Positions 1 to 6,274 of a DNA stretch of 7,310 bases are shown here, one piece after another. Every line of letters starts with the position of its first letter. Positions within the stretch are counted from its first letter, which is position 1. Below the pieces are notes generated by a model. It saw only the letters and a list, made by a program, of their open reading frames with translations. It was not told where the DNA came from and did not search any database. The stretch is from an uncultured Lysobacteraceae bacterium. Lineage in GTDB: Bacteria > Pseudomonadota > Gammaproteobacteria > Xanthomonadales > Rhodanobacteraceae. The position numbers were made by a program, and so were the translations under genes. Where the stretch lies: positions 1 through 7,310 of the forward strand of contig CAMLLF010000184.1 of assembly GCA_946480705.1 (NCBI GenBank), given 5' to 3'.

Positions 1-98
1 TGATGATCCTGACGCTAGCTGCGATACCGTTGCTGCTGACGTTCCGCCGGCCGGACCGTGAGGCTGCGCCGGCACCGGCCGCTGCTGCCGATCACTGA
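1..98 (+). CDS. C-terminal end of a membrane transporter, probably MFS DHA2-type (partial)
   Basis: This is the 3' end of a gene that begins outside the window. It reads in the frame starting at position 3 and stops with TGA at 96-98. The visible 31 residues begin MILTLAAIPLLLTF, a hydrophobic stretch that looks like the end of a last transmembrane helix. RRPDRE and an Ala/Pro-rich tail ending ADH follow. A last helix, then an Arg-rich 'positive-inside' turn (RRP) and a short cytoplasmic tail, is typical of 14-helix DHA2/EmrB-type drug exporters of the major facilitator superfamily. The same gene direction and an efflux operon just downstream fit this. The fragment is too short to prove the family; another polytopic membrane protein is possible. 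No terminator is visible after the stop, so the gene may be co-transcribed with the RND operon. Confidence 0.55.
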   Translation, partial: MILTLAAIPLLLTFRRPDREAAPAPAAAADH

Positions 99-224
99 TT
101 CACTCCTCCGCCACGCGGGCGGCGTAGCATGGTCGCGATCTGGCGGCCTCCGCCATGAAAATCGCAGCCGCGCCGCTCCGGCGAGCGCGGCCACCGTCGC
201 CTGCCGTTCCTGCACGCGACGGAC

Positions 225-230
225 AAGGAA
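225..230 (+). promoter_or_regulatory. Ribosome binding site of the RND adaptor gene
   Basis: AAGGAA lies 7 bases before the ATG at 238. It decides the start: the same frame stays open back to a GTG at 58, but those 60 extra codons would precede a lipoprotein signal peptide and would overlap the end of the upstream transporter gene. Confidence 0.75.
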
Positions 231-237
231 GCTCACG

Positions 238-1308
238 ATGCTCAAGCGTTACCTGCCATTGCCGTTCGTTGTCGCCTGCTGTCTGCTCGCCGCCTGCAGC
301 GGCGACGATCCGTCGAAGAAGGCGCCGCAGGCCGCACCGGCGAAAGTCACGGCGCAGGCCGTCGAGAGCAAGCCCTGGTCCGACGTCATCGAGGCGCTCG
401 GCACGGCGCAGGCCAACGAATCGATCACGCTGACCGCGAAGATCACCGAAACGGTGCGCCGCGTGAATTTCGCCGACGGCCAGGCCGTGTCGGCCGGCGA
501 CGTGCTCGTGGAACTCACGTCGAGCCAGCAGGCCGCGCAGCTCAAGGACGCGCAGGCCATGGCCGGCGACGCCGACCGGCAGTACCGGCGCCAGCAGGAC
601 CTCGTCAAACAGGGCACGGTGTCCAAGGCGCTGTTCGACACCGCGACCGCGACGCGCGATTCGAACCACGCCAAGGTCGACGCGATCCGCGCGCAGCTGT
701 CCGACCGCGTCATCACCGCGCCGTTTTCCGGCGTGCTCGGCCTGCGCCGCGTGAGTCCGGGCACGCTCGTGACGCCGGGCACCGAGATCACGACGCTCGA
801 CGACATCGACCTGATCAAGCTCGACTTCTCCGTGCCGGAAACGCAGCTCGGCGCGCTCGCCGTCGGCCAGGAAGTGCAGGCGCGCACGGCCGCGTGGCCG
901 GATCGGCAGTGGCGCGGCAAGGTCACCTCGATCGATTCGCGCGTCGACACCGCGTCGCGCTCGGTGCTCGTGCGCGCCGAGATCGAAAACAAGGAACGCG
1001 TGCTGCGTCCGGGCATGCTGCTGACGGTAGACGTGTTCCGCGCGCCGCGCGACGCGCTCGTGCTGCCGGAAATCGCGCTCATGCAGATCGGCGCCGATTC
1101 GTTCGTGTTCCGCGTGAAGGCCGACAGCACGGTCGAGCAGGTGCGCATCGTGCCGGGCGCACGCCGCCGCGGCGAGATCGAGATCCGCGAAGGACTGCTC
1201 GCCGGCGACCGCGTCGTCATCGACGGCACCGTGAAGCTGCGCAGCGGCGCGAAGGTCGCGGTCGAGGAACGCGTCGCCGCGACGACTTCATCGGCCGCGT
1301 CGAACTGA
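238..1308 (+). CDS. RND efflux periplasmic adaptor (membrane fusion protein), lipoprotein
   Basis: This 356-residue adaptor should link an inner-membrane RND permease to an outer-membrane channel and take part in drug or metabolite export from the periplasm. Residues 1-20 form a lipoprotein signal with lipobox L17-A18-A19-C20, so Cys20 should be lipidated. Residues ~64-97 and ~158-191 are the two halves of the barrel-sandwich (biotinyl/lipoyl-like) domain, with the typical 'GQAVSAGDVLVEL' and 'ITAPFSGVLG' signatures. Between them (~98-157) is a charged helical hairpin, somewhat short for the family. A beta-barrel (~193-270, with 'LRPGM' at 256-260) and a membrane-proximal domain follow, ending in a Thr/Ser/Ala tail. 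E. coli AcrA is longer, at 397 residues. The start at 238 is supported by AAGGAA and the lipobox. The gene ends 10 bases before the permease start. The family call is firm; the substrate cannot be read from the sequence. Confidence 0.95.
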   Translation: MLKRYLPLPFVVACCLLAACSGDDPSKKAPQAAPAKVTAQAVESKPWSDVIEALGTAQANESITLTAKITETVRRVNFADGQAVSAGDVLVELTSSQQAAQLKDAQAMAGDADRQYRRQQDLVKQGTVSKALFDTATATRDSNHAKVDAIRAQLSDRVITAPFSGVLGLRRVSPGTLVTPGTEITTLDDIDLIKLDFSVPETQLGALAVGQEVQARTAAWPDRQWRGKVTSIDSRVDTASRSVLVRAEIENKERVLRPGMLLTVDVFRAPRDALVLPEIALMQIGADSFVFRVKADSTVEQVRIVPGARRRGEIEIREGLLAGDRVVIDGTVKLRSGAKVAVEERVAATTSSAASN

Positions 1309-1313
1309 GGAGG
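1308..1313 (+). promoter_or_regulatory. Consensus Shine-Dalgarno of the RND permease, overlapping the adaptor stop
   Basis: A perfect AGGAGG starts on the last base of the adaptor's TGA stop and sits 5 bases before the permease ATG at 1319. This arrangement favours re-initiation and stoichiometric production of adaptor and permease. Confidence 0.85.
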
Positions 1314-1318
1314 CGCCC

Positions 1319-4300
1319 ATGCTGCTGTCGGACGTCTCGGTCAAGCGCCCCGTCTTCGCGACCGTCCTGTCGCTGATCCTGCTCGTGCTCGGCCTGATCG
1401 CGTTCACGCGGCTGCCGCTGCGCGAACTGCCGAACATCGATCCGCCGATCGTCTCGATCGACACCACGTATACCGGCGCATCGGCGGCCGTCGTCGAGAC
1501 GCGCGTGACCCAGGTGCTCGAAGATGCCGTCGCCGGCATCGAAGGCGTCGAGAGCGTGCAGTCCTCCAGCCGCAACGGCCGCTCCAGCATCACGATGGAG
1601 TTCACGCTGAACCGCGACATCGAAGGCGCGGCGAACGACGTGCGCGACGCCGTCGCGCGCGCCTCGGACCGGCTGCCCGAGGAAATCGATCCGCCGCAGG
1701 TCGCGAAAGTCGAGGGCGATGCCGACGTCATCATCTGGCTGAACCTCAGCTCGCCCAATCTCGACCAGCTCGCGCTCACCGACTACGCGGACCGCTACAT
1801 CGTCGACCGGCTGTCGTCGATCGACGGCGTCGCGCAGGTCAACTTCGCCGGCGGCCAGCGCTATGCGATGCGCATCTGGCTCGACCGCAAGGCGCTCGCC
1901 GCGCGCAACCTCACCGCGAACGACGTCGAGAACGCGCTGCGCCGCGAGAACGTCGAGCTGCCGGCCGGACGCATCGAATCGGATACGCGCGACTTCACGC
2001 TGCGCGTGTCGCGCGACTACCGCACGCCGGAAGATTTCGGCGAGCTCGCCGTGGCCAAGGCCGACGACGGCCACGTCACGCGCCTGGCCGAAATCGCGAA
2101 AGTCGAGCGCGCCGCCGAAGAGCGCCGCGCGTACTTCCGCGGCAACGGCAAGCCGATGGTCGGCCTCGGCATCGTCAAGACCTCGACCGCGAACAGCCTC
2201 GACGTCGCCGATCGCGTCAAGACGGAATTGGCCCGCGTGCAGCAGTCGCTGCCCGACGGCATGACGATCGGCGTCAGCTACGACTCGACCGTCTTCATCG
2301 ACGCGGCCGTGCACCAGGTCTACAAGACGCTCGGCGAGGCCGTGCTGCTCGTGCTCGTCGTGATCTTCCTGTTCCTCGGCAGCGTGCGTGCGGCGCTGAT
2401 TCCGGCCGTGACCGTGCCGGTCTGCGTGATCGCCGCGTTTCTCGGGCTCTACGCGTTCGGTTTCTCGATCAACCTGCTGACCCTGCTCGCGCTCGTGCTG
2501 TCGATCGGCCTCGTCGTCGACGACGCGATCGTCGTGCTGGAGAACTGCCAGCGCCGCGTCGATCTCGGCGAGCCGCCGCTGATCGCCGCGTATCGCGGCG
2601 CGCGCCAAGTCGCCTTCGCGGTGATCGCGACGACCGCCGTGCTGATCGCCGTGTTCCTGCCGATCGCTTTCATGGAAGGCAACAACGGCCGGCTGTTCCG
2701 TGAGCTCGCCGTCGCGGTCGCCGGCGCGGTCGCGATCTCGGCGTTCGTCGCGCTGACGCTGACGCCGATGATGTGTTCGCGCCTGCTGCGCGCGCACAAG
2801 CACGAGAAGGGCTTCGTCGCGTGGACCGAGCGGCAGCTCGACCGCGTCAGCAACGGATATCGCCGTGCGCTCGAAGCGACCGTCGTGCATCCGCTGCTCG
2901 TCGGCGCTGCGCTGCTCGTCGCCGTCGCCGCGATCGGCCTGCTGTTCGTGCGCGTGCCGAAGGAGCTCGCGCCGCCGGAAGACCGCGGCGTGTTCTTCGC
3001 CCAGGTACTCGGTCCCGAGGGTGCGGGCTTCGACTACACCGTGCAGCAGATGCACGAAGTGGAAAAGCGGCTGCTGTCGCTGTCCGGCGACGGCAAGCCG
3101 GTGTTCCGCATCAATGCGCGCGTCCCCGGCGGCTGGGGCCGCAGCGAGGAAATGCACACGGGCCAGTCGACCGTGCTGCTCAAGCCCTGGGACGAGCGCA
3201 GCAAGACCACGGCGGAGGTCGTCGACGAGGCGCGCGCGCTGCTGTCGGACATTCCGGGCGTCCGCGCGATTCCGCAGGTGCGACAGGGCCTCGTGCGTTC
3301 GGGCGGGCAGCCGCTGCAGATGGTGCTCGGCGGACCGAACTACGAAGAACTCGTCGAGTGGCGCGATCGCATGCTCAAACGCATGGAAGCGAATCCGCAG
3401 CTGTTCGCCGCCGATTCCGACTACAAGGAAACGCGCCCGCAAATGCGCGTGAGCATCGACCGCGCGCGCGCGGCCGACATCGGCGTGTCGGTCGACGACA
3501 TCGGCCGCACGCTCGAGACCATGATGGGCTCGCGCCGCGTGACGACGTTCGTCGACGGCGGCGAGGAATACGACGTGATCCTGCAGGCGCAGGACACGGA
3601 TCGGCGCAGTCCGACCGACCTGACCAATCTCTACGTGCGTTCGCGCGCCGGGCAGCTGATTCCGCTCGCGAACCTCGTGACCCTGAGCGAACTCGCCGAA
3701 CCCGGTACGCTGAACCGTTTCAACCGCCTGCGCGCCGTCACGCTGTCGGCCGGACTCGCGCCCGGCTACACGCTCGGCGAGGCGCTCGACTGGATGCGCC
3801 AGGTCGCCACCGAGGAGCTGCCGGAGACCGCGCAGATCGACTACAAGGGCGAGTCGCGCGAATTCCGCAAGGCCGGCGGCGCAGTCGCGTTCACGTTCGC
3901 GATGGCGCTCCTGATCGTGTTCCTCGTGCTCGCCGCGCAGTTCGAGAGCTTCGTGCATCCGCTCGTGATCATGCTGACCGTGCCGCTCGCGGTGCTCGGC
4001 GCGCTGCTCGGACTCTGGCTCTGGGGATCGAGCCTGAATCTCTTCAGCCAGATCGGCATCGTCATGCTCGTCGGCCTCGCGGCGAAGAACGGGATCCTCA
4101 TCGTCGAATTCGCGAACCAGCTGCGCGATCAGGGCCGCTCGATCCGCGATGCGATCCTCGATGCGTCGGCCGTGCGCCTGCGCCCGATCCTGATGACGTC
4201 GATCGCGACGATCACCGGCGCCGTGCCGCTCGTGCTCGCGAGCGGCGCGGGCGCGGCGAGCCGCGTGACGATCGGTGTCGTCGTCGTGTTCGGCGTGACC

Positions 4301-4435
4301 TTGTCGACGCTGCTGTCGCTGTTCGTCGTGCCGGCGTTCTATCTGCTGCTCGCGCGCTTCACGCGCTCGCCCGAAACCGTCGCGCGCGAAATCGAGACGC
4401 AGGAACACGCGCATCCCGACGCGGAAACCGCCTGA
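1319..4435 (+). CDS. RND multidrug efflux permease, HAE1 family (AcrB/MexB-like)
   Basis: This 1038-residue proton-driven exporter of the inner membrane should act as a trimer with the adaptor encoded just upstream. It is full length (E. coli AcrB is 1049). It shows the duplicated RND layout: TM1 at ~12-30, a large periplasmic loop (~31-337), TM2-TM6 (~338-486), TM7 (~524-543), a second large loop (~544-855) and TM8-TM12 (~856-1012). TM4 carries the paired proton-relay aspartates D401-D402 in 'GLVVDDAIVVLEN', and TM10 the matching K923 in 'GLAAKNGILIVEF'. These residues mark the HAE1 (drug/hydrophobe) branch rather than heavy-metal CusA-type pumps. The segment 'APPEDRG' (551-557) after TM7 is also family-typical. 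The short cytoplasmic tail is rich in His and acidic residues. Start: ATG behind AGGAGG. No outer-membrane factor gene follows, so a TolC/OprM-type channel encoded elsewhere is inferred. Substrates are unknown. Confidence 0.97.
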   Translation: MLLSDVSVKRPVFATVLSLILLVLGLIAFTRLPLRELPNIDPPIVSIDTTYTGASAAVVETRVTQVLEDAVAGIEGVESVQSSSRNGRSSITMEFTLNRDIEGAANDVRDAVARASDRLPEEIDPPQVAKVEGDADVIIWLNLSSPNLDQLALTDYADRYIVDRLSSIDGVAQVNFAGGQRYAMRIWLDRKALAARNLTANDVENALRRENVELPAGRIESDTRDFTLRVSRDYRTPEDFGELAVAKADDGHVTRLAEIAKVERAAEERRAYFRGNGKPMVGLGIVKTSTANSLDVADRVKTELARVQQSLPDGMTIGVSYDSTVFIDAAVHQVYKTLGEAVLLVLVVIFLFLGSVRAALIPAVTVPVCVIAAFLGLYAFGFSINLLTLLALVLSIGLVVDDAIVVLENCQRRVDLGEPPLIAAYRGARQVAFAVIATTAVLIAVFLPIAFMEGNNGRLFRELAVAVAGAVAISAFVALTLTPMMCSRLLRAHKHEKGFVAWTERQLDRVSNGYRRALEATVVHPLLVGAALLVAVAAIGLLFVRVPKELAPPEDRGVFFAQVLGPEGAGFDYTVQQMHEVEKRLLSLSGDGKPVFRINARVPGGWGRSEEMHTGQSTVLLKPWDERSKTTAEVVDEARALLSDIPGVRAIPQVRQGLVRSGGQPLQMVLGGPNYEELVEWRDRMLKRMEANPQLFAADSDYKETRPQMRVSIDRARAADIGVSVDDIGRTLETMMGSRRVTTFVDGGEEYDVILQAQDTDRRSPTDLTNLYVRSRAGQLIPLANLVTLSELAEPGTLNRFNRLRAVTLSAGLAPGYTLGEALDWMRQVATEELPETAQIDYKGESREFRKAGGAVAFTFAMALLIVFLVLAAQFESFVHPLVIMLTVPLAVLGALLGLWLWGSSLNLFSQIGIVMLVGLAAKNGILIVEFANQLRDQGRSIRDAILDASAVRLRPILMTSIATITGAVPLVLASGAGAASRVTIGVVVVFGVTLSTLLSLFVVPAFYLLLARFTRSPETVAREIETQEHAHPDAETA

Positions 4436-4438
4436 GCG

Positions 4439-4461
4439 GCCGCCGCGCTATGCTCGGCGGC
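4439..4461 (+). repeat. GC-rich inverted repeat between RND operon and methyltransferase gene
   Basis: Perfect 7-base arms GCCGCCG (4439-4445) and CGGCGGC (4455-4461) flank a 9-base loop, CGCTATGCT. The arms begin 3 bases after the permease stop, so an RNA hairpin in the pump mRNA's 3' end is expected. No T-tract follows, so it is not a standard intrinsic terminator. The loop contains TATGCT (4449-4454), which matches the sigma70 -10 consensus at 4 of 6 bases, but I find no -35 element at the right distance. It could be a weak terminator or RNA 3'-end stabiliser, or an operator over a promoter for the next gene. Confidence 0.5.
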
Positions 4462-4487
4462 ATCACGCCTGCACAGCGAAGCCAGCC

Positions 4488-5375
4488 ATGAATTCCCACG
4501 ACGACGACACGCGGCGCGGCCGCGGCGACAGTCCCTGGAGCAACGCGCGACCGCGCAGCGGACCGCGTCCGGACAAGCGCGACAGCACCCGCGATGTCGA
4601 GCGCGTGCCGCGTCCGGAAGTCCGGCAGCGCCACGACGAACTGCGCCTGTTCGGCATCAATGCATGTGCCGCCGCATTCGCGCGGCGTCCGCAGGACGTG
4701 CGCAAGGTCTATCTCACGGAGGAACGCATTCCGCAGCTCAAGCGTCTGCTCGCATGGTGCGTGCAGCAGCGGCTCGGCTATCGCGTCGTCGAGGCGGCCG
4801 ATCTCGCGAAACTCACGGCCAGCCAGCATCACGAAGGCATCTGCCTCGAAATGCTGCGCCAGCCGCCGCAGCCGCTGCGCGAACTGATCGCGCGACTGCC
4901 GCCGGCGCCGCGGCCGGCCGTGCTCGTGCTGCTCGACGGCGTCGGCAATCCGCACAATTTCGGCGCGGTGCTGCGCAGTGCCGCGAATTTCGGCGTCGCC
5001 GGCGTCGTGCTGCCGCCGGATTCGTCGCTGACGCTTTCTGGCGCGGCCTGCCGCGTCGCCGAAGGCGGTGCGGAAGTCGTACCGCTCGCGCGTCCGCAGG
5101 GCGGCGAGGACATGCTGGCCGCGCTGCGCGCCGCCGGCTTCACGATCGCCGCGACCGTGCCGCGCGACGGCGTGTCGCTGTACGCCGCACCGCTGCCGGC
5201 GCGCACCGCGTTCGTGTTCGGCGCCGAGAACGAAGGCATGAGCGCCGCGCTGATCGCATCGGCGGATCGGCGCCTGACGATCCCGGGGACCGGCGAAGTC
5301 GAGAGTCTCAACATCGCCGCGAGCGCGGCCGTGCTGTTCGCCGAACATTACCGCCAGCACGGCGGCGCGGCATGA
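4488..5375 (+). CDS. TrmH/SpoU family RNA 2'-O-methyltransferase, YfiF-like
   Basis: This 295-residue protein is a predicted SAM-dependent 2'-O-ribose methyltransferase of the trefoil-knot SPOUT class, acting on tRNA or rRNA in the cytoplasm. Residues 1-50 are hydrophilic and rich in Arg, Asp and Pro, probably disordered and RNA-contacting. Residues ~51-125 resemble the SpoU substrate-binding domain ('LRLFGINACAAAF ... HHEGICL'). Residues ~145-290 form the knot: motif 1 'DGVGNPHNFGAVLRS' with N157 and the likely catalytic R163, motif 2 'FVFGAENEGM' with E249, and motif 3 'IPGTGEVESLNIAAS' with S273 and N275. From memory of the families, the 'SGAACRVAEGGAE' stretch (184-196) and the N-terminal extension point to the poorly characterised YfiF branch rather than RlmB. 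That subfamily call is less certain. No good Shine-Dalgarno precedes the ATG. The stop overlaps the start of the VOC gene. Confidence 0.9.
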   Translation: MNSHDDDTRRGRGDSPWSNARPRSGPRPDKRDSTRDVERVPRPEVRQRHDELRLFGINACAAAFARRPQDVRKVYLTEERIPQLKRLLAWCVQQRLGYRVVEAADLAKLTASQHHEGICLEMLRQPPQPLRELIARLPPAPRPAVLVLLDGVGNPHNFGAVLRSAANFGVAGVVLPPDSSLTLSGAACRVAEGGAEVVPLARPQGGEDMLAALRAAGFTIAATVPRDGVSLYAAPLPARTAFVFGAENEGMSAALIASADRRLTIPGTGEVESLNIAASAAVLFAEHYRQHGGAA

Positions 5376-5758
5376 GCGCGCGGCTCGCGCTCGTCGCGCT
5401 GCTCGTGCGCGACTACGACGAAGCGATTGCGTTCTTCACGCAGGCGCTGCGCTTCGAACTCGTCGAAGACAGCGACCGCGGCGGCGGCAAGCGCTGGGTT
5501 GTCGTCGCGCCGCCGGGAGGCGGCGCCGGCCTGCTGCTCGCGCGCGCGGCGACGGACGAACAGCGGTTGCAGATCGGCGATCAATCCGGCGGCCGCGTGT
5601 TCCTGTTTCTCGAAACCGACGAATTCGACGCGCAGTACGCACACATGCGCGCGCACGGCGTGCGCTTCGCCGAGGAGCCGCGCCACGAGGACTATGGCAG
5701 CGTCGTCGTGTTTCTCGATCTCTGCGGCAACAAGTGGGATCTGCTGCAGCGCCGGTAA
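5372..5758 (+). CDS. VOC (glyoxalase/bleomycin-resistance fold) family protein
   Basis: This 128-residue single-domain protein has a vicinal-oxygen-chelate fold, built from two beta-alpha-beta-beta-beta modules. The first module (~4-60) has 'VRDYDEAIAFFTQALRFELVED', the usual helix where a VOC protein meets its substrate pocket. The second (~75-126) ends in the hallmark 'VVFLDLCGNKWDLLQ'. The usual metal ligands look incomplete: the first strand (LALVALLV) has no His, and the final strand has Asp123 where many members have Glu. It may therefore be a metal-independent or binding-only member; 'glyoxalase' should not be taken as an activity. ATG was chosen because it overlaps the upstream TGA as ATGA (5372-5375), a classic translational-coupling arrangement. 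The same frame is open far upstream, but that is only a shadow of the methyltransferase gene. The ligand is unknown. Confidence 0.88.
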   Translation: MSARLALVALLVRDYDEAIAFFTQALRFELVEDSDRGGGKRWVVVAPPGGGAGLLLARAATDEQRLQIGDQSGGRVFLFLETDEFDAQYAHMRAHGVRFAEEPRHEDYGSVVVFLDLCGNKWDLLQRR

Positions 5759-5779
5759 CCGCGAGAAACTCAAGTCGTG

Positions 5780-6187
5780 TCAGAGATGCCGCGTTTCCGC
5801 CGGCGGATTCCACCAGTTGTCGTTGCGGCCGTCGTACCAGGTCATCGGTGCATCGATCAGCGTCTGCGGCGGCACATCGTCGAGGCAGGCGATGTTGATC
5901 GAGAAGAACGCGCCGCCGATCTGTTCGACGTAGCCGTCGCTGTAGGCGTGCAGGCCGCAGTGGCGGCAGAAACGATAGGTGCCGGACAGGGTGTTGAACT
6001 GGTAGCTCGACAGCGCGTCCTGACCCGAGATCAGCCGGAACTGTTCCGGCTTGATCGTGATTCCCCATTTGCGCAGTTTGCTGCAGATCGAGCAATTGCA
6101 GCGGCCGGTTCCCTGGCTGAAATCGATGTCGGCCTCATAGCGGACCGCGCCGCAGTGGCAGCTGCCGTGGTAGGTCTGCTGGGTCAT
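5780..6187 (-). CDS. GFA/CENP-V domain protein (Gfa-like zinc-cysteine fold)
   Basis: This 135-residue protein belongs to the family of glutathione-dependent formaldehyde-activating enzyme (Gfa) and CENP-V. The zinc-binding Cys pattern is complete: 'GSCHCGAVRYE' (C10, C12), 'RCNCSICSK' (C30, C32, C35) and 'FCRHCG' (C74, C77). Gfa was reported to speed S-hydroxymethylglutathione formation, but most bacterial relatives have no proven substrate, and nothing nearby (no S-hydroxymethylglutathione dehydrogenase or esterase gene) supports formaldehyde detoxification here. No signal peptide is seen, so it should be cytoplasmic. The frame is open to 6250, but I chose the ATG at 6187 because GGAGAG sits 6 bases before it and the family's conserved part starts at residue 7; the 21 extra upstream codons would include the leader hairpin. 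It converges on the VOC gene with only 21 bases between the two stops and no recognisable terminator. Confidence 0.9.
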   Translation of the reverse strand: MTQQTYHGSCHCGAVRYEADIDFSQGTGRCNCSICSKLRKWGITIKPEQFRLISGQDALSSYQFNTLSGTYRFCRHCGLHAYSDGYVEQIGGAFFSINIACLDDVPPQTLIDAPMTWYDGRNDNWWNPPAETRHL

Positions 6188-6193
6188 CGCGTT

Positions 6194-6199
6194 CTCTCC
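6194..6199 (-). promoter_or_regulatory. Ribosome binding site of the GFA-family gene
   Basis: On the minus strand GGAGAG lies 6 bases before the ATG at 6187. It argues for that start over the longer frame beginning at 6250. Confidence 0.7.
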
Positions 6200-6205
6200 G
6201 TTCGT

Positions 6206-6217
6206 GCCCCGAAGGGC
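6206..6217 (-). other. C(UUCG)G tetraloop hairpin in the leader of the GFA-family gene
   Basis: Read on the minus strand, GCCC-TTCG-GGGC would fold into a 4-bp hairpin closed by C-G around a UUCG loop, an exceptionally stable tetraloop class. It ends 6 bases before the Shine-Dalgarno. The stem is short and no U-tract follows, so it is unlikely to terminate transcription; it may influence mRNA stability or ribosome access. Its function is inference only. Confidence 0.5.
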
Positions 6218-6232
6218 GGGCCGGCAGAGCAT

Positions 6233-6274
6233 GCCCGACAATGAGGGCACTTTCTGCCCTTATTGTTGCCGGGC
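6233..6274 (-). repeat. Long imperfect palindrome spanning the 3' end of the exported-protein gene
   Basis: The arms pair in three blocks around a 5-base loop (6250-6254): 6244-6249 with 6255-6260 (AGGGCA/TGCCCT), 6238-6242 with 6262-6266 (ACAAT/ATTGT), and 6233-6237 with 6270-6274 (GCCCG/CGGGC). There is one non-Watson-Crick position (6243/6261) and a 3-base bulge (6267-6269), giving 16 Watson-Crick pairs in all. The stop codon TAA (6262-6260) of the upstream minus-strand gene lies inside the stem. On the minus strand the bases after it (ATGCTC...) are not T-rich, so this is not a canonical intrinsic terminator. An RNA hairpin that attenuates read-through into the GFA-family gene or protects the 3' end is plausible. 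Confidence 0.6.

Noticed and set aside
125..130. TAGCAT as a -10 element for the efflux operon
   Set aside because: It matches TATAAT at 4 of 6 bases, but the best upstream -35-like hexamer (TTCACT at 99-104) is 20 bases away, too far. The nearby 5-bp hairpin (108-112 with 118-122) has no T-tract, so no terminator either.
58..237. Extended N-terminus of the adaptor starting at GTG 58
   Set aside because: It would place 60 Arg-rich residues before a clear lipoprotein signal peptide and overlap the upstream transporter's coding end; the ATG at 238 has a good ribosome binding site.
155..433. Small plus-strand frame starting MKIAAAPL at 155
   Set aside because: It becomes an Arg/Pro-rich frame overlapping the adaptor's signal peptide and mature coding region; no ribosome binding site and no recognisable motif.
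1217..4414. Open reading frame of 1065 codons on the minus strand opposite the RND permease
   Set aside because: Its translation is a low-complexity mix of Arg, Asp, Glu, His and Ala with no domain. It mirrors the strongly G/C-ending codons of the permease, whose plus-strand frame is an unmistakable full-length RND protein.
2773..4491. Long second plus-strand frame inside the permease gene
   Set aside because: It is Arg/Ala-rich, without motifs, overlapping the well-supported permease frame; a composition artefact. Only its last 13 codons are discussed, as a possible leader mini-ORF.
4359..5360. Minus-strand 333-codon frame opposite the methyltransferase
   Set aside because: No domains, Arg/Ala/Gly-rich, and fully explained by the codon bias of the SpoU methyltransferase on the other strand.
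4664..5371. Upstream extension of the VOC frame through the methyltransferase gene
   Set aside because: The extension is Arg/Ala-rich shadow sequence; VOC similarity begins right at the ATG at 5372.
5759..5779. Bidirectional terminator between the convergent VOC and GFA-family genes
   Set aside because: The 21-base gap contains no inverted repeat or T-tract that I can identify.
5777..6244. Plus-strand frame opposite the GFA-family gene
   Set aside because: The minus-strand frame carries the complete zinc-cysteine pattern and a ribosome binding site; the plus-strand frame shows no family features.
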